Origin: Ascidia mentula
Lineage: Eukaryota; Chordata; Ascidiacea; Phlebobranchia; Ascidiidae
DNA length: 64,000 nt
Reading direction: 5' to 3'
NCBI GenBank assembly: GCA_947561715.1
Contig: OX387199.1
Coordinates: 14,947,001 to 15,011,000, forward strand
Positions 58,701 through 64,000 of this stretch are shown piece by piece; positions within the stretch are counted from its first letter, which is position 1; every line of letters starts with the position of its first letter. The notes beneath the pieces are model-generated. The model searched no databases. It was not told the DNA's origin and saw nothing but the letters and a program-made list of their open reading frames with translations. The position numbers were made by a program, and so were the translations under genes.

Positions 58701-61700
58701 CCCAAACTTACCCTGGTCATGTCGTCGATCGTTAGAACGTAAGCTGTGTTTCCCTCTGGCACTGCGCTTCCAAGTAGGAGGTAAGCTCTCTTTCCAAGAG
58801 AAAGGAAGAAGTTTAGGAGGAGGACTGCGTGCTCTTCCTCGTCGCCAGACAACATGTGGACGAACTGTGACGTAAGAAGTTCACATGGATGACGTCACCA
58901 AGTTGAAAGACAAGATACGAACGGATGTTATTCGTTATGTTGTTCCACAAACACCGATTTGAATTGTGACAAATTATGGTAAAATAGGAGTATTTTTTTT
59001 CCAATGTATAAAACATATACACTGTGGTTTAACGATGCGAGGCTTCAAAATACGTAATAAACAACGATTTAAAAGCAAAGCAACTCATGTCACTTGAAAC
59101 GTTTCTATTTCTATAACAAACCAATACAACAGCTTTCCATTTAAATAAAAAGCGCTTATAATTTAAGCGCACAAAAACGCATCCGGCACGAGTACATTAA
59201 TAATCCCTATTAAAGCAAAGTGACGACTTTTACCTGATCGCAAGTACTCCAGAGATCGCATATGCCGGCGTACGTCACATTGTCTGATACGAATGGAATG
59301 AGTGAGACATACCGAGCTACTCGCTCAGCTGTGCCGATAGATTGGGGATCAGATCCGTCCGTGAGTTCGCTCGGAGGTTTAATTGGATGAACATATCTAT
59401 AGGGCGGTAAAGGCCGAATTGGAGGTTATTGCTAGAAGGGCTTACTTCGCATTACATGAGACCTGGAGATGGTGTGGACTAAACAAAGATTGGAATTAAT
59501 CCAATATATGAAAATATAAAATAGTTTTGAAAAAAAATGTCTACGACTGGACTCTATAGGTTCTTGAATATTTTTGGACCACACCAAGTTTTGTCTTCTC
59601 TATTATTGCAGGTCCCACCAGAATAAAATCCATTCTACTTACATTTGTGTTCTGATTTTCAGTCAATTCGAAATGAAATGTTATGATAGTGATAGACAGG
59701 GTTCGTATATTAGATCTTAAACTTCAGCGACACACCAAAACTTTGCCATGGCCTTTTTGGGAACTACTTAAGATGTATATGTACATGGTGATTACTTTTT
59801 ATGGTAACATCTCCATTCAGGGTGATTTGCATTTCATCTATCTACAGTATACAGGTAAACATTTTGTTGCCAAGTAAGCCTCGAAGGAGCAGAAAAGGTT
59901 TACAAACATGTTGTTTTCCATTACTCAAAAATGACTCTCCTGGCTGTTTTCAGTATAAGCTGTATGCCTGGAAGCGTCGGCAGCAAAATGTACGTTTTTA
60001 CTATGTTTATAAAGCAGGGTACGTTTTGTTTAACTTGTCAAAAACAAGAAAACCGTTTAAATTAAAGCCTACATCAAACTACACCGAAAACAAGCAAATA
60101 CCTCGTGATGAGCACAGCTTCCCCCTTGAGGTCAACCACAGTCGCCTTGACATTCCGGTTCGGAAATTTACCGATGCATTCATCCAGGTACGTACTACAC
60201 ATCTTAAGAGTGGCCTCGTCTTCCTGGCTCTCAAATTTGGGTCGCGGTGCTTCGGCTGGCTTCAGTATCGGGTCAAGGGTTATGAAGAGAGTAAGAAAGG
60301 TTCCGCTGCTTTGTTGACTGAACTGAGGGTCACTTTGACCTTGGTCCATAGTCTGCACAAAGGAAAAGTCATAAATATTTGCTTTTTGCAGGAAATAAAC
60401 ACATTGGTTATAATTTTCAAATAATCAAAATCCGAAAGTTACACAGGAAAAAAGGTACGTGAATGTTCTAAAACCAACTATATCCCCAACAGGAAACTAG
60501 CGCTGTTAATAAAACGAACCCAAACTTTTTCTAAGAATTAATTTGGTGTTGACAACATATTTACATATATAATATGAATTGCTTGTAAGCTTCCTAATGG
60601 GTTTAATGCATGAAATACAGAAGCATTTAATCGGTTTGTTGTTGTTTTCGTACGAAAAAACGTCAGATTCAGCACAGATGTTGTCAAAAAACATCAGATT
60701 AATATAGCGATGTTGGCAATCAAGGGATTTTTTCGGGTTATAATAATTCATAAATCAATCAATAACCTGCTTCACATCCTTGCTGTAACCCAACAAAACG
60801 GGTGGCACTTTCAATCTGAACGTCCCTTCAACTTTTCCCTGGTGGTAGACGGTAGAGAAGGGGAGTCTCCATGTTCCCAACCAATGATTCTGGATCCTTT
60901 GTACAATGAGTGAAGGATCGTCATCAGAATGTTGGCCTCTGGCTTCCTCGATTGTTCTGTGTTCAAAATAACATTGGTTATTTGGTTGGATCTTGCTATA
61001 GGGGTAAGTTATGTGGAAGGGAAGTATTTCACCGTTGATCACAGTAACACATATACATGTAAATTGCTGCAAAATTGGTATTGATTAGTATCATTAATGT
61101 TCGTAACGTTTAAATTTATCATAATTTGGTTTAGATTTTATAAAATTGCCATTTTTTATTTCTAGTTGAAAGCTTGAAAACCAATTCCCCAAAGAATCAG
61201 TAGTGGTTAAGATGCAGTGGTGCACAAATGATATTAATTATGTTTTTCCGCATAAGCATCAACAATAGTTCAATAAAACAATTTTTATGCCCAAAACAGC
61301 AAAAACTACCTGTCAAAGAGGTGGACAAATATAACGTCGTCCACCGACTGAAGACTTCCACTGCTGTAATCATTGTTCGGGGCCGAAAAAGGTATTTTCA
61401 GCTCCTCGTTCCAGCTCGGGTTGCGTCCCTCAGATACGCTGGTTGCGATTACTTGATCTTGGAACGAGATAGCGACGAACGGGTTTACTTGGAATGTGTT
61501 TGCTATCGGTTCCGAACCAAGTTGTATCATCGAGTTGGTGCCTGCGGTGGTCAAGATGGTACAATTTAAAACACAGTTTGTGGTAGTTTGTGGTAGTTTG
61601 TGGTCGAAACTAAAATGAACTGGGAAATAAATTCGGCAAAAACGTAAACCGGATACATATTTTGGAACGTAAGAACAGCACGGGGTTTTTAATCAGGGCT

Positions 61701-63834
61701 GGTCTATTCTCATGTGGTGCGTTGATGAACTAGGGTTGGCAACAAAAACATATATAACATGAGTTTATGAGTAAGGGGTGCGGGGTGCGGGAACCGGTTG
61801 GACAGAAGTAAAAAAAAATGTTAATAATCACTGGCTTGGCAAAATTATGATTTACCAAATTCAACATTTCTTTGTGGTCATTGTATTTTTACCACTAAAC
61901 CATCGTAATCTTTCCATTTTGAGCGACGGGCGAGTATCCTGTAAAGATTTTTTTTTCTTTTTTATGTTATGATGTGGCGCGGCAACCGGTACTAGCTCTA
62001 TATTGTCGCTATTTTTATCTATACGTGATATTGCGCGAACTTTTGTGAATAAACTTGAAGAAATCTACTTCAGGAAGACGACGAACCAAAAAAATCCCTG
62101 TGTAACTTATGCCAGAAAAGTAGCAACAATAACTTTCGTATGACACGAAATAATGACACAAACATACCTGCGTATCTCCGTTGATTGCTTGGCTCACTCT
62201 GTGTAGTTGTGTGTGTGGAGGTGTCCCGAACAGGGAGGTTGTAACCGCGCACGATATTCACCAGCACGCTGACCGAACCCTGGGCTAGACCCTGAGCTGT
62301 GGCTTTCTTCCGGTCTTTCTTCACCGGTTTCAGGGGACGTCGAGGTTCGAATGCTTTCGCGATGCTCGCGCCGAGAGTGCTGATGTCTGGTACTTGTTGC
62401 TCGTACACCATGTCCTAAAACAATGAAATAATAGTTAGCAACGTGCCATACAATTTATAAAAGCAAATAAATTAAAGGTAGGCGTTTGCTGCGATAATGC
62501 GTGCACGAATGGTGAAGATCCGTAACATTTTGTTGCAGTTCGGTTTATGCATCCATTTGTAGTGACCGTGAAAAATGTGCTTTAAAAACGGAAATTCGAA
62601 ACAATATAAACAAAACTTGTAATTGTATCAACCTGTAATGTATAATGATGACGTGCTGTGTAGAATCGATGCAATACTGCGTCCTTCACAAGTTGTCTGT
62701 ATCTGAGCACTTCCAAACGATGAGCGCTCAAAGTAGCTACAAACAAACATAGAAGCTAAAGAGCTAAGGATTCAGGCACTGCAGTTTTTTTATTACATTC
62801 CTTGCAAGAAAAAAACAAATCCTCGAGGTTACTTTAGGTCAAGGTGACTTTGGGTCAACGTTAGGTTACTTTGGATCAAAGGACGGATACACATTATAAC
62901 AAGAGAACAGCAATTCGATCTTTACCGGTTTCAGGCCGTTGATCTGTTGCGATTTGGAGAGATTGCTTCTCCTTTATACGACGCTCGTAGACAGTGAATG
63001 CGGAATCCATTACTTCGTGTTCTTGCGATGGAACCAGGGCCATGTTGCGAAATTCAGCAACCTCTTTATCACGAAGTTGGAGGAGACGGATTCGGTTCAT
63101 TCTCTCAAAGTCGATATCGGTGATAAAGTTGAATTCTTCCTGTTGGATCGCACATCAAAAACGTCAACCAGTATATAGAACAAATCATGCACAAAACTGG
63201 TTCGTTTGTGAGATTTACGAGATAACAACATGGAATCGAAATCGGTTAAAATTTGTCACGAGGAAAAAGTGTTTAGATATCGTAAATCCTGTCAAAGTGT
63301 CAACAGTAAATCACAGCTGTACTAAAATTCGTGCTTTGTATTCCGTTTAAAAATAATACGGTTTGAAGTGGATTTTTTTAGTTTAAAGTACGGCGTCCAA
63401 GATTAATTCATACGACTATATCTAAATCATAATAATTGAGTGTCGCAGACAGGGTGTACACACTGTTTCGACTTGTAAGGTCTCATTAGTGCAGCTGTTG
63501 ACTGAATCAGTTTATATCTAAATCAGTTTGCTGTTATCAACATGCAAAATGATGTTCAACTAACCTTTGCAGACCATTTAACGTCCTTACCACCACATGC
63601 TACAAATCTACTATTACTACACGAACACCAATACCTGCAGTTGTTCAAGTCGAAAGTAGTCCGGAGCATAGAGAAAACCATGACCTTCCTGTTCACCGCC
63701 CATAAACGGAATAAAAGCTGCGTTTTCCGGGTCATTTGGGTCCAAACGCGATTCGCGCATCCATTTTGACAATGATTCGGGGTCTTGGATTCCATCGGCA
63801 CCCAAAGCACGAACGGGGTCCGGGTTGTTTTTTC
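55791..63834 (-). CDS. CC2D2A: CC2D2A, ciliary transition-zone C2-domain protein (C-terminal half; gene runs off the right edge)
   Basis: Component of the transition-zone MKS/B9 complex at the base of cilia; the human gene is mutated in Joubert and Meckel syndromes. Thirteen exons in the window: 63635-63834, 62926-63139, 62633-62736, 62168-62414, 61310-61541, 60767-60956, 60102-60352, 59234-59396, 58712-58864, 57713-57862, 57269-57421, 56739-56853, 55791-56041. They encode 806 codons. Visible order: a basic helical N part ([16 protein letters not shown]), then a C2 domain across three exons ([41 protein letters not shown]). Next come the [14 protein letters not shown]...[10 protein letters not shown] block and a transglutaminase-like region ([20 protein letters not shown]). 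The C terminus has [12 protein letters not shown] and [12 protein letters not shown], all close to human CC2D2A. The 5' half lies beyond base 64000. Confidence 0.95.
57045..57181. mobile_element. near-perfect palindromic MITE in a CC2D2A intron
   Basis: A 137-bp element. AGGCCGGGTCCACAC at the left begins a 49-base arm that recurs inverted at the right end with one mismatch. The centre is GC-rich and short. The ends are typical of a DNA-transposon MITE. No coding capacity. Confidence 0.85.
58381..58663. repeat. 23-bp minisatellite, about 12 units
   Basis: Tandem array of CACGATACTACATGTTAAATG plus two bases, with point variants (TTAAA/GTAAA/TTGAA, GGC/CCC). It lies in the CC2D2A intron, ending about 50 bases from the exon at 58712-58864 on its donor side. 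Units are contiguous with no unique spacers. Confidence 0.95.
63459..63499. mobile_element. one-armed remnant of the GAAAC/GACC inverted-repeat family
   Basis: CACTGTTTCGACTTGTAAGG and the following TCTCATTAGTGCAGCT match the left arm of the element at 49194-49293. On the minus strand it reads CTAATGA, GACC...GTC, GAAAC. No opposing arm is seen, so it is a truncated copy. Lies in a CC2D2A intron. Confidence 0.55.
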
Positions 63835-64000
63835 CTATCGATAAACATGTGATTGTTTATGTGCAATAATTCACCAATAAGTCACCAATACTGTAGTCCT
63901 TCTGCGTTTGTTAGTTGTACTGCGCGGCAAACCTGTTTTTTGTGCAATTTGTCGGTAAGCCAACAAAGTTTTGGAGAAATACCCCAAAAAATGCTGGCAG

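Overview
This is a eukaryotic window, most likely from an invertebrate chordate of the ascidian (Ciona) type. It is AT-rich, with many small protein-coding exons, conventional GT...AG introns from about 70 bp to 4 kb, and numerous short inverted-repeat elements. The gene set also fits: a glycoprotein-hormone-type receptor, a class II-like cytokine receptor and a terminal-complement-like MACPF protein in one locus. The species call is inference; the gene calls rest on translations joined across phase-matched splice sites.

Layout. (1) 1592-19767, minus: a 17-exon LGR-type receptor of the FSH/LH/TSH family. It has a signal peptide, LRRNT, seven LRR mini-exons, a hinge, seven TM segments and a long tail. 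(2) 19768-26647: about 7 kb with no supported gene. (3) 26648-28364, plus: CHMP1, an ESCRT-III subunit, in six exons. (4) 29864-36875, minus: a type I membrane receptor with two FN3-like domains, a TM helix and a ~505-residue tail. It resembles class II (IFN/IL-10) cytokine receptors. (5) 40192-48836, plus: a secreted or membrane-anchored TSP1-LDLa-MACPF-EGF protein in 16 exons. It lies head-to-head with the cytokine receptor across 3.3 kb. (6) 49988-54970, plus: an ornithine-decarboxylase/antizyme-inhibitor homologue that has lost several catalytic residues. A 1.25 kb inverted-repeat transposon sits exactly at its start codon. (7) 55791-63834 and beyond the right edge, minus: the C-terminal half of CC2D2A, a ciliary transition-zone protein.

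All joined coding models are open and phase-consistent: 1010 aa for the LGR, 197 for CHMP1, 805 for the cytokine receptor, 587 for the MACPF protein, 423 for the ODC-like protein, and 806 in-window codons for CC2D2A. The genes do not form one pathway. The cytokine receptor and the MACPF protein are both immune-type and share one intergenic region.

The non-coding part is rich in small transposons. They include a hAT-like MITE nested in an older inverted repeat, a near-perfect 49-bp-arm palindrome in a CC2D2A intron, and a 23-bp minisatellite. A (CA)~110 tract starts right after a splice donor. Two families of inverted-repeat elements carry hammerhead-ribozyme-like CTGATGA/GAAAC cores.
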